Source of the DNA: an uncultured Atopobiaceae bacterium
GTDB lineage: Bacteria; Actinomycetota; Coriobacteriia; Coriobacteriales; Atopobiaceae
DNA: 64,000 nucleotides
Direction: 5' to 3'
Assembly (NCBI GenBank): GCA_944321515.1
Contig: CALULO010000004.1
Coordinates: 1-64,000 of the forward strand
In this document: positions 15,836-22,909 of the stretch, piece after piece
Layout: each line of letters begins with the position of its first letter
How positions within the stretch are numbered: position 1 is the stretch's first letter
Notes under the pieces: model-generated
The model's database searches: none
What the model saw: only the letters and a program-made list of their open reading frames with translations
What the model was told of the DNA's origin: nothing
Program-made: the position numbers and the translations under genes

Positions 15836-15863
15836 ACTTTACATAAGATATATTATCACGGAT
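15836..15863 (-). other. dif: Candidate chromosomal dif site (XerC/XerD recombination)
   Basis: A 28-bp AT-rich element stands out from GC-rich surroundings. On plus it reads XerD-side arm ACTTTACATAA (15836-15846), central GATATA (15847-15852), XerC-side arm TTATCACGGAT (15853-15863). On minus the XerD arm is TTATGTAAAGT, nearly the arm of B. subtilis dif (TTATGTAAACT) and the actinobacterial form (TTATGTCAAGT). The other arm ends in GATAA, as in many dif sites. It lies between convergent genes exactly where gene orientation switches from mostly plus to mostly minus, as expected at the terminus. Comparison sequences are recalled, not searched. Confidence 0.78.
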
Positions 15864-15925
15864 TTGCAGGGGAGCTGAGCGAGGGAAATACCCAGGCTGA
15901 AAGCCGGTTACCATCAGGGAGCACG

Positions 15926-16882
15926 CTAGCCCTCAACCGGTCGGCCGAGATATGCCGCCGCACTCGTCGCCGCCACCGCACCATCGGCCGCGGCAGTCAC
16001 GATCTGACGAAGCGGTTTCTCGCGTACGTCACCCGCCACGAAGAGCCCCGGCGTGCTTGTGGCCATCCGCTCGTCGGTCACCACGTAGCCGGCCTCATCA
16101 AGGTCCACGAGCCCGTCGACGAGCCCGGTCTCGGGCACGCGGCCCACAAAGACGAAGACTCCAAAGGAGCCTTCGTCGTAGGTCTCCTCGTAGGTATTTC
16201 CGGTGGCGTTGTCGCGCAGCGTGAGCCTCGAGGGAAGCTCGCCGCCGTCAACCGCCACAAGGCTTGTGAGCAGGCGCACCTCGACCTTGTCGTTCTCATC
16301 GAGCTCTTGGACAAGTGCAGACTGCGCCCGGAGATGGTCCTTGCGGACAAGCAGCGTCACCTTGCTCGCGAAGCGCGTGAGGAACAGCGCCTCCTCGGCG
16401 GCAGAGTTCCCTCCCCCGATTACAAACACCTGTTTGCCCCTATAGAACATGCCGTCGCACGTGGCGCAGTACGAGACGCCATGACCGGCAAAGCGCTCCT
16501 CGCCCTTGAAGCCGGCGCGACGCGGCTGCGCGCCTGCCGCCACGATGACCGCGGCGGCGTCATAGGACGTGGTGGCGGTGCGTACCAAGAGCCGCCCCGT
16601 CGACTCGTCGCGATCTATTGCCTCGACGGGGTCCATTGCGACCTCCGCGCCGAGCTCGGTCGCCTGGCGCTGCATGGCGTCCACGAGAGAGAAGCCGTCT
16701 GCGTTGGGCACGCCAGGGTAGTTGTCTATCTCGTTCGTGAGGATGACCTGGCCGCCGAGCGCCTCACGCTCAAGCGTCACGGCGTCGAGCAGCGAGCGCT
16801 GGGCGTAGATCGCAGCTGAGAGCCCGGCCGGCCCCCCGCCGACGATGACCAGGTCCTTCTTGACAGCAACAGCCTGAGACAT
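15926..16882 (-). CDS. trxB: Thioredoxin reductase
   Basis: This 318-aa FAD flavoprotein has the N-terminal dinucleotide motif VIVGGGPAGLSAA (~12-24), the redox-active C139-A-T-C142 in SYCATCDG, the NADPH motif VIGGGNSAAEEA, and the C-terminal FVAGDVREKPLRQIVTAAADGAVAA. It reduces thioredoxin with NADPH. The length is standard. The start is fixed by GAGGAAGGGAG upstream. A TATAAG -10-like hexamer on minus lies at 16908-16913. No thioredoxin gene adjoins it. It is the first minus-strand gene right of the candidate dif. Confidence 0.95.
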   Translation of the reverse strand: MSQAVAVKKDLVIVGGGPAGLSAAIYAQRSLLDAVTLEREALGGQVILTNEIDNYPGVPNADGFSLVDAMQRQATELGAEVAMDPVEAIDRDESTGRLLVRTATTSYDAAAVIVAAGAQPRRAGFKGEERFAGHGVSYCATCDGMFYRGKQVFVIGGGNSAAEEALFLTRFASKVTLLVRKDHLRAQSALVQELDENDKVEVRLLTSLVAVDGGELPSRLTLRDNATGNTYEETYDEGSFGVFVFVGRVPETGLVDGLVDLDEAGYVVTDERMATSTPGLFVAGDVREKPLRQIVTAAADGAVAATSAAAYLGRPVEG

Positions 16883-16943
16883 GTCCGTCTCCCTTCCTCT
16901 TAGTCGCCTTATAAGGGGGATACCCCTCTCTCCCCCGCCCTAA

Positions 16944-16978
16944 CGCCAAAATGAGAGCCGGACGCTCACATTTTGGCG
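16944..16978 (-). terminator. Hairpin between uraA and trxB
   Basis: Inverted repeat CGCCAAAATG (16944-16953) / CATTTTGGCG (16969-16978) with a further short inner stem lies 45 bp downstream of the uracil permease stop and upstream of trxB. No T tract follows, so it may be a weak terminator or an mRNA 3'-end structure. Confidence 0.55.
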
Positions 16979-17023
16979 CCCGGCTCGTCGTGCGAGGCCC
17001 CCAGCTCCTGCGCGAGAGACGTA

Positions 17024-18334
17024 CTAGCCCTCGCTTGCGCCTGAGACGCCCTCGTCACCCGCCGTCGGCGTGGACCCCTCGGGCGAGCGTGGCAGAATGA
17101 GGTTCAAAACGATGCCGACGAGCGTGGAGGTGGCCATGCCGGGCAGCGTGTAGTCACCGATGGGGATGGATATCCCGGAGGTCTCCATGCCGACGCCGAG
17201 GATGATGACGACCGATGCGATCATCAGGTTGCGGTTGACGTCGAAGTCAACGCGGTTGGAGACGAGCATGCGCAGGCCGTTGGAGGCGATGAGGCCGAAG
17301 AGAAGGAGGCTCACGCCGCCCATGACCGGGCTTGGTATCGACTGGATGAGCGCCGCAAGCTTGGGGCAGAACCCGCCCACCACAAGGGCAAAGCCGGCTG
17401 CGTACCAGAAAATCTGCGTGGCGTAGACGCGCGTGACGCTCATGACCCCGATGTTCTCAGCGTAGGTCGTGGTAGGGGGGCCGCCGAGGAAGCCGGAGAT
17501 GCAGGTGGAGATGCCGTCGCCGGCAAGCGAGCGCGGGAGCATGGGGCGATAGTCCTTGCCCACGATCTCGCCGACGGCGAGCAGGTGGCCGATGTGCTCG
17601 ATGACCACGACCACGGCAACGGGGGCCACCAGTGCGATGGCGCCAGGGTCGAAGGTGGGCATCGAGACATGCGGAAGGCCCACCCACGCCGCTTCGGCCG
17701 CCGGGGCAAAGTCAACGAGGCCGAGGGCGAGCGAGAGCACGTAGCCGACGATGATGGCGAGCAGCACCGGGACTGTCCCGATGATGCCGCCCATGCTGGA
17801 GAAGACCACCGCAGCCACAAGCGTGACGGCGGCGACTGCGGTGCCGACGCCGAAGAAGGTCGTTGAACCGTCAGCCGCCGTAGTCGTAAAGGCCATCTCG
17901 GCGGCCGTGGCCGAGAGGCCGACGCCGATCACGACCATGACCGAGGCCACGAGCACCGGAGGCAGGAGGCGATCGAGCCAGCCGGTGCCGACGAGCTTGA
18001 TGATGCCAGCCACGGCGAGAAACACCAGGCCCGCGACGATGACGCCGGACATGGCCGCGTCAAGGCCACGCGTGGCGCCTACCGCGATGATCGGGCTGAT
18101 GAAGGCGAACGAGCTGCCGAGGTAGCTTGGAATCTTGTTCCCGGTGACGAGCAGATAGCAGATGGTGCCGATGCCCGAGCACATGATGGCAACGTTGGGG
18201 TCGAGCCCCGTGAGGACGGGGACGAGCACCGTGGAGCCGAACATGCTCATCATGTGCTGGATGCCGAGCGGAATGGCGCGGCCGACCGAGACGCGGTCGT
18301 CAACGCCGATAAGCTCGCGCTCGTGTGCACTCAT
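17024..18334 (-). CDS. uraA: NCS2 family uracil/xanthine permease
   Basis: This 436-aa transporter of the nucleobase-cation symporter-2 family has LGIQHMMSMFGSTVLVPVLTGLDP near the start (UraA-like QHxxxMFGxTVLVP), GSSFAFISPI, and FLGGPPTTTYAENIGVMSVT, the conserved scaffold segment, with about 14 hydrophobic stretches. It imports uracil, possibly also xanthine. GAGAGAAGGGAG precedes the ATG. A strong terminator of the upstream purine permease lies only ~36 bp before the start, so transcription either reads through or starts in that short gap. Confidence 0.9.
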   Translation of the reverse strand: MSAHERELIGVDDRVSVGRAIPLGIQHMMSMFGSTVLVPVLTGLDPNVAIMCSGIGTICYLLVTGNKIPSYLGSSFAFISPIIAVGATRGLDAAMSGVIVAGLVFLAVAGIIKLVGTGWLDRLLPPVLVASVMVVIGVGLSATAAEMAFTTTAADGSTTFFGVGTAVAAVTLVAAVVFSSMGGIIGTVPVLLAIIVGYVLSLALGLVDFAPAAEAAWVGLPHVSMPTFDPGAIALVAPVAVVVVIEHIGHLLAVGEIVGKDYRPMLPRSLAGDGISTCISGFLGGPPTTTYAENIGVMSVTRVYATQIFWYAAGFALVVGGFCPKLAALIQSIPSPVMGGVSLLLFGLIASNGLRMLVSNRVDFDVNRNLMIASVVIILGVGMETSGISIPIGDYTLPGMATSTLVGIVLNLILPRSPEGSTPTAGDEGVSGASEG

Positions 18335-18370
18335 GGGAGCTCCCTTCTCTCCTCCGACGAAAGCCGTTGA

Positions 18371-18402
18371 AAAAAAGGCCCGGGCGCAAGCGCCCGGGCC
18401 CG
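18371..18402 (-). terminator. Strong intrinsic terminator after the purine permease gene
   Basis: On minus, a near-perfect GC palindrome GGCCCGGGC / GCCCGGGCC runs straight into TTTTTTT (18371-18377), 10 bp after the stop of the gene ending at 18413. Confidence 0.9.
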
Positions 18403-18412
18403 GAGGGCAGCG

Positions 18413-19732
18413 CTAGGCCACCAAGAAGTAGATCAGGAAGGCGATCGCCGCAACCCACATGAGCGGACGGACCTTCTTGAGCTGGCCGGTCACGACGGCG
18501 GTGACCACATAGGAGATGAAGCCGAGGCCGATGCCGGCGGAAATCGAGTAGGTCATGCAGATGCCCGCGACGATCATGAACGCAGGGAAGCCCTCGAGCA
18601 GGTCGGACCAGTCGATGCCGGTGACGTCGCCAATCATGAGGTAGCCCACGTAGACGAGGGCACCGCAGGTGGCGGCAGAGCTCACGCACGCAATGAGCGG
18701 CGAGAAGAACGCAGCGAGCAGGAAGAGCACGCCCGTGGTAACGGAGGTCAGGCCAGAGCGGCCGCCGTCGGCAGCGCCAGAGGTGGACTCGACGAAGGTA
18801 GTGATCGAGGAGGCGCCGACGAAGCCACCGACCGCAGCGGCAGCGGAGTCGACGATGAGGATCTCGCGGATGTCCTCGACGTTGCCGTCCTCGGTCAGGA
18901 AGTCACCCTGCTTGGCAACGGCCATCGCGGTGCCCATGGTGTCAAAGAAGTCGGACATCATGAGGGAGAAGGCGAGCACGAGCAGCGTGGGGTTCGTGAC
19001 GACCTTGGCGACGCCCATGACGCCGTTGGCGTCGGTCTGGAAGGGGGCGCCGAAGGTGGCGAAGTCCAGGGTGGAGACGATGCCCGTGGGGGCCTGGGTG
19101 ACGCCGAGCGGGATACCGCAGATGACGGCGATCACGATGCCGAGCAGGATGGAGCCCTTCACGTGGAAGGCCTCGAGAACCACGGTGACGATGATGGAGA
19201 TGATGCCGACGATGAAGGTGGCGTTGGTCACGTCGCCGAGGGCGAGTAGGGTGCCCGCGTCGTTGACGATGATGCCGGCGTTGGAGAGGCCGATCATGGC
19301 GATGAAGAGGCCGAGGCCAACCGAGATGGCGTGACGCAGGGAGACGGGGATCGCGTCCATGATGGCCTCGCGCAGACCGCAGAGGACCAGGATGAGAATC
19401 GCGACGCCCTCGACGAAGATGACGCCCATGGCGGCGTGCCAGTCACCGCCGCAGACACCGGTGGCGGCGACGGCGATCATCGAGTTGACGCCGAGTCCCG
19501 AGGCACAGGCCAGCGGCCTGTTAGCGATGAGGCCCATCAGGATGGTCATGATGGCGGCACCCACGCAGGTACCCGTCACGATGGCGCCGTAGGACACGTC
19601 CGGCATCGCAACGCTCAGGATGGAGGGGTTGACGATGATGATGTAGGCCATCGCCAGGAACGTCGTGAGACCGGCGCGCAGCTCAGTGCCCGCAGACGTC
19701 CCCCTCTCGGCAAGGTGGAAGAACTTGTTCAT
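18413..19732 (-). CDS. AzgA/PbuG-type purine (guanine/hypoxanthine) permease
   Basis: This 439-aa NCS2-type transporter of the AzgA subgroup starts NKFFHLAERGTSAGTELRAGLTTFLAMAYIIIVNP, the diagnostic entry of PbuG/PbuO/AzgA proteins. It also has GLGVNSMIA, FFDTMGTAMAVAKQ and SSITTFVESTSGAADGGRSGLTSV. It imports guanine, hypoxanthine or adenine by proton symport. The ATG at 19732 is chosen over an upstream in-frame ATG because the family N-terminus begins here; the ribosome site (GAAGAGG) is about 12 nt away. No purine riboswitch is seen in the short leader. Confidence 0.9.
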   Translation of the reverse strand: MNKFFHLAERGTSAGTELRAGLTTFLAMAYIIIVNPSILSVAMPDVSYGAIVTGTCVGAAIMTILMGLIANRPLACASGLGVNSMIAVAATGVCGGDWHAAMGVIFVEGVAILILVLCGLREAIMDAIPVSLRHAISVGLGLFIAMIGLSNAGIIVNDAGTLLALGDVTNATFIVGIISIIVTVVLEAFHVKGSILLGIVIAVICGIPLGVTQAPTGIVSTLDFATFGAPFQTDANGVMGVAKVVTNPTLLVLAFSLMMSDFFDTMGTAMAVAKQGDFLTEDGNVEDIREILIVDSAAAAVGGFVGASSITTFVESTSGAADGGRSGLTSVTTGVLFLLAAFFSPLIACVSSAATCGALVYVGYLMIGDVTGIDWSDLLEGFPAFMIVAGICMTYSISAGIGLGFISYVVTAVVTGQLKKVRPLMWVAAIAFLIYFLVA

Positions 19733-19763
19733 GCTTTTGGTACCTCTTCTCCGCTTGCGGCAT

Positions 19764-19790
19764 ACAAATACGGGGACCCCGCGGGGCCCC
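19764..19790 (-). terminator. Terminator after dut
   Basis: On minus, a GC hairpin (GGGGCCCC ... GGGTCCCC, within 19772-19790) is followed by GTATTTGTAT, 25 bp after the dut stop and before the purine permease start. Confidence 0.65.
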
Positions 19791-19815
19791 ACTCAAACAG
19801 CGTGAGAGCGTGGGC

Positions 19816-20262
19816 TCAGACGCCGCTGGAGCCAAACCCTCCAGCGCCCCGGTCCGTCTCGTCAAGCTCGTCGACCTCGACGAGCCTGACCGTGGGAACG
19901 CGCTGGATGACGAGCTGGGCGATTCGCTCGCCGCGCTCGATGCTGATGGGGTGCTCATCGTCTAAGTTCACGGCGCAGACCTTAAGCTCCCCACGGTAGT
20001 GGGAGTCAACGAGCCCGGGCGTGTTGGCCATGGACAGGCCCTGTTTGAGAGCCAGCCCGCTCCGGGGCTGCACGAACCCGGCGAACCCCTCCGGTATGGC
20101 CACGGCAAGACCGGTTGAAATCAGGCGACGCTCATGCGGCGCAAGCGTCACGTCCTCGTTTGCGCGCAGGTCAAGTCCTGCGTCGCCGACGTAAGCGTAG
20201 GTGGGGAGCTCTACGGAGGGGTCAAGGCGCTTGATAGGGAGGTCAACTCTATCTTCAGTCAT
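19816..20262 (-). CDS. dut: dUTP diphosphatase
   Basis: This 148-aa trimeric dUTPase carries all five family motifs in order: AGLDLRA, PRSGLALKQG, NTPGLVDSHYRGEL (with the catalytic Asp), RGERIAQLVI and RGAGGFGSSG. It hydrolyses dUTP to dUMP, preventing uracil in DNA and feeding dTMP synthesis. The length is typical. It overlaps nrdR by 8 nt, so the two are co-translated, which pairs dUTP removal with control of ribonucleotide reductase. Confidence 0.95.
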   Translation of the reverse strand: MTEDRVDLPIKRLDPSVELPTYAYVGDAGLDLRANEDVTLAPHERRLISTGLAVAIPEGFAGFVQPRSGLALKQGLSMANTPGLVDSHYRGELKVCAVNLDDEHPISIERGERIAQLVIQRVPTVRLVEVDELDETDRGAGGFGSSGV

Positions 20263-20704
20263 TCAGACTCCTCAGCTCCTCGCTAAACTCGTCCACGTCC
20301 TTGAAGTCACGGTAGACGGAGGCAAAGCGCACGTAGGCGACCTTGTCAACTGAGACGAGGCGCTTGAGCACCATGCTGCCCAAATCGACCGAGGAGACCT
20401 CGGTACGGCCACCGTCGCGCAACGACGACTCGATGTCGTCAATCAGGCCCGACAGGGCCGACATAGGAACGTCACGCTTCACCGTGGCCGTGACAAGTCC
20501 GCGCATGAGCTTCTGCCGGTCGAAGGGCTCCTTGTGTCCGTCGCGCTTGATGACAACGAGGGGGACCTCCTCACAGCGCTCATAGGTGGTGAAGCGGAAG
20601 CCACAGCTCGTGCACTCACGACGGCGACGGATAGCGTCGTTGCTCTCTGAGGGCCTCGAGTCGACAACCTTCGACTCCTCGCAGCCACATTTGGGACAGC
20701 GCAT
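20255..20704 (-). CDS. nrdR: Transcriptional repressor NrdR
   Basis: This 149-aa regulator has an N-terminal zinc ribbon with CPKC and CTSC pairs and the hallmark RRRRECTSCGFRFTTYE. An ATP-cone follows (VVIKRDGHKEPFDRQKLMRGL). It binds NrdR boxes upstream of ribonucleotide reductase operons depending on ATP/dATP. The size is standard. GAGGAGG lies just upstream of the ATG. It is the first gene of the nrdR-dut pair. Confidence 0.96.
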   Translation of the reverse strand: MRCPKCGCEESKVVDSRPSESNDAIRRRRECTSCGFRFTTYERCEEVPLVVIKRDGHKEPFDRQKLMRGLVTATVKRDVPMSALSGLIDDIESSLRDGGRTEVSSVDLGSMVLKRLVSVDKVAYVRFASVYRDFKDVDEFSEELRSLND

Positions 20705-20804
20705 CTAACCTCCTCGTTGGAATGCAACAAAGAAGGTATCACAAAACGTTCAAATCTCGCCAGTTAAAGGCATCATGAAACCAACTGGAAAGAGCCGCGG
20801 CCGT

Positions 20805-21254
20805 TTAGCCAACCGTGCCAGGAACCACGAGGCTCTGCCCAGGCGTGAGCAAACCGCCCCCGAGCCCGTTTTCCGCCTCGATCCAGGAGACGAGCTCTGC
20901 GGTACCGACTCCCGCCGGGCCGCGCCCCTCCGCGATGCTCCAGAGAGAGTCCCCTTCTTGGACGAGGACCGTCTCGGTGGGCGCGGCCGAGAGCGCGTCG
21001 GCGACTGCGCGGTCACGAAGGACGTCAGCGACCAGGGAGGCAAGGGCGATTGCGATGACAAGGGCGATTCCGGAGGTCACGAGCAAGATGGACTGTCTCC
21101 GTGAGAGGGCCTGGGGGCTTGGTACGGGCGTGACGGCCCCCTCGTCGCTGCCGCCACCTTCAATGAGCACGAGACGGGGCCGGCCCGCGCGAGCAGCAAG
21201 GGCGGCGGTGCCATCGAAGGCGGGCGAGCAGGCCCTTGTGTTGAAGTTGTCCAT
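20805..21254 (-). CDS. Membrane-anchored LysM protein, YneA-like candidate SOS division inhibitor
   Basis: A 149-aa protein has a cytoplasmic ~50-residue start, one membrane helix (SILLVTSGIALVIAIALASLVADVL, ~54-78), and a C-terminal LysM domain (VLVQEGDSLWSIAEGRGP ... LTPGQSLVVPG). Size, single TM-plus-LysM layout and divergence from lexA across LexA-like boxes match YneA-type SOS cell-division suppressors of Bacillus and ChiZ/DivS of actinobacteria. The role is inferred; sequence similarity alone would only support a LysM membrane protein. The ATG follows AAAGGGGAC. Confidence 0.72.
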   Translation of the reverse strand: MDNFNTRACSPAFDGTAALAARAGRPRLVLIEGGGSDEGAVTPVPSPQALSRRQSILLVTSGIALVIAIALASLVADVLRDRAVADALSAAPTETVLVQEGDSLWSIAEGRGPAGVGTAELVSWIEAENGLGGGLLTPGQSLVVPGTVG

Positions 21255-21328
21255 CGCTGTCCCCTTTCGTTCGTCTGTGTTGGGACGTTTATATCGTGAC
21301 GACCGGACATAAATTCACGCCTCAGGCA

Positions 21329-21418
21329 GAACATCTGTACCTTATTATGATGGCACGTTTGTTCGTGTCAAGCGAAAACGAACAGATGTTTGCAGAATAT
21401 TGGGAAGTGTCGTATCAT
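21329..21418 (+). promoter_or_regulatory. lexA promoter with three LexA-like boxes (divergent control region)
   Basis: Boxes of the GAAC-N4-GTTC type occur at 21329-21340 (GAACATCTGTAC), at 21353-21364 on minus (GAACAAACGTGC) and at 21380-21391 (GAACAGATGTTT). The best promoter for lexA is TTGCAG (21390-21395), a 17-bp spacer, then TATCAT (21413-21418); the last box overlaps its -35. The region separates lexA from the divergent LysM gene, so both could be SOS-controlled. Confidence 0.75.
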
Positions 21419-21444
21419 GTGGGGCACAGGAAGAAGGAGGCACC

Positions 21445-22098
21445 ATGGCAAGAGGAAAGCTCGGCAAGCGTCAGATTGCTATCTACGACTTCATCCGCGC
21501 CTACTCAACCGAGCACGGCTACCCACCCTCGGTGCGCGAGATTGGGGCAGCCGTTGGCCTTGCCTCCCCTTCCACCGTCCACATGCACCTCAAGGTGCTT
21601 GAGGAGCAGGGTCTCATCAAGCGTGACTCCAAGAAGCCACGCACCATCGAGGTCATGGGAAAGCAGACGCCAAGCCCCGCGGACGAGGGAATTGCGAGCG
21701 TCTCGCAAGATGTGGATCGCAACGTCATCTCGCTTCCCCTTGTCGGGCGCGTGGCTGCGGGGACGCCCATTCTCGCGGAGCAGAACATCGAGGACACGCT
21801 CACCCTCCCGACCTCAATCGTCGGGGACTCGAGCTCCTTCATCCTTCGCGTTCGTGGAGAGTCGATGATCAACGCGGGGATTTTCGACGGTGACTACATC
21901 GTCGTAAAGGAGCAGCAGGATGCCCACGACGGCGAGATTGTCGTGGCCCTCATCGACGACTCCGCGACGGTCAAGACCTTCTATCGCGAGCAGGGGCGCA
22001 TCCGCCTGCAGCCGGAAAACGACACCATGGAGCCCATCTACGCGGACAACCCCACCATCCTTGGAAGGGTCACCGCACTCATCCGCTCCGTCTCGTAG
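21445..22098 (+). CDS. lexA: SOS response repressor LexA
   Basis: This 217-aa repressor has an N-terminal winged helix (RQIAIYDFIRAYSTEHGYPPSVREIGAAVGLASPSTVHMHL). The C-terminal S24 peptidase-like domain carries the self-cleavage bond Ala105-Gly106 in GRVAAGTP, nucleophile Ser140 in RGESMINAGI and Lys177 in TVKTFYRE. It represses SOS genes until RecA filaments trigger its cleavage. The ATG at 21445 follows AAGAAGGAGG. recA in this window carries a perfect LexA box. It is followed within 5 bp by a membrane protein gene. Confidence 0.97.
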   Translation: MARGKLGKRQIAIYDFIRAYSTEHGYPPSVREIGAAVGLASPSTVHMHLKVLEEQGLIKRDSKKPRTIEVMGKQTPSPADEGIASVSQDVDRNVISLPLVGRVAAGTPILAEQNIEDTLTLPTSIVGDSSSFILRVRGESMINAGIFDGDYIVVKEQQDAHDGEIVVALIDDSATVKTFYREQGRIRLQPENDTMEPIYADNPTILGRVTALIRSVS

Positions 22099-22102
22099 AC
22101 GC

Positions 22103-22909
22103 ATGGGTCAGGTTCTTCAAGCCTCAGGAGTTCGCACGCGCCGGGATGGCGAGGGCGCAGAGGCACGGACGGCCGGGCGCATTGGCGTCTTTGACGTGGT
22201 CCGCGGGTTCTCAGTCATATCGATGGTGCTCTTCCACTTCTGCTATGACTTGCGCTTCATCGCGGGCCTTCCCCTGCCCTGGTTCGCTCCCCCACTCCAG
22301 GACGTCTGGCGCGCAAGCATATCCTGGACGTTCCTCTTCGTGGCTGGCTGCATGTGCCCGCTCTCGCGCAGCAACCTGAGGCGCGGCCTCATATATTCTG
22401 GGGCTGCCCTTGGTATCTGGGCTGTCACGAGCATCGCGGACGTTGACACGCCCATATCGTTCGGAATCATCTACTGCATGGCAGCGTGCACGCTTGTTGC
22501 GTGGACGCTCGCACGCCTCGACGCTTTGCTCCGGGGTCGAGTGGCTGCAGCCGTGCTGGCCATTTTGTTCCTCTCCCTCCAAGGTCTGCCGCACGGCACA
22601 ATTGGCCTGGGGCCCTTCGTGCTGGAGCTCCCGAGCGCGCTCTACCAGACGCCCTGGCTCGCCTGGCTAGGGCTGCCCGGAGCTGGCTTTGCATCAGGGG
22701 ACTACTATCCGCTGCTCCCCTACCTCTGCATGTATCTGGCCGGCGCCGCCCTCGGCTGGAGATGGGCACGACGCGGCTATCCGGCCTGGGCGCGTGAGGC
22801 GCGTGTGAGGCTGCTGTCGCTTGTCGGACAGCGGGCCCTTCTGGTCTACGTTGTCCACCAGCCCGTCCTTCTCGTGATCGCCCTACTCGTCGCCGGGGCC
22901 CTCGGCTGA
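22103..22909 (+). CDS. DUF1624 / heparan-alpha-glucosaminide N-acetyltransferase-like membrane protein
   Basis: A 268-aa integral membrane protein of about seven helices begins GRIGVFDVVRGFSVISMVLFHFCYDLRF, the signature entry of DUF1624/HGSNAT-like acyltransferases (R-x-x-x-x-D-x-x-R-G-x-x-V, then His and Asp). The substrate is unknown; transfer of an acyl group across the membrane is the family expectation. The start lies 5 bp after the lexA stop, so it may be co-transcribed. Its 3' end overlaps the convergent hflX gene by 27 bp. Confidence 0.8.
   Translation: MGQVLQASGVRTRRDGEGAEARTAGRIGVFDVVRGFSVISMVLFHFCYDLRFIAGLPLPWFAPPLQDVWRASISWTFLFVAGCMCPLSRSNLRRGLIYSGAALGIWAVTSIADVDTPISFGIIYCMAACTLVAWTLARLDALLRGRVAAAVLAILFLSLQGLPHGTIGLGPFVLELPSALYQTPWLAWLGLPGAGFASGDYYPLLPYLCMYLAGAALGWRWARRGYPAWAREARVRLLSLVGQRALLVYVVHQPVLLVIALLVAGALG

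Noticed and set aside
15787-15925. A riboswitch or small RNA around the AT-rich segment before trxB's end.
   Set aside because: I found no known riboswitch core. The AT-rich bases are better explained by the dif-like 28-mer, and the neighbouring sequence has only a tiny hairpin.
15740-16819. A long plus-strand open frame antisense to trxB.
   Set aside because: It is the shadow of trxB, whose motifs (CATCDG, both dinucleotide folds) are intact on minus; the plus frame has no recognisable domain.
18335-19815. A purine or PRPP riboswitch in front of the nucleobase permease genes.
   Set aside because: The leaders are only 77 and 83 bp long and are occupied by terminators of the preceding genes; no purine-aptamer core was seen.
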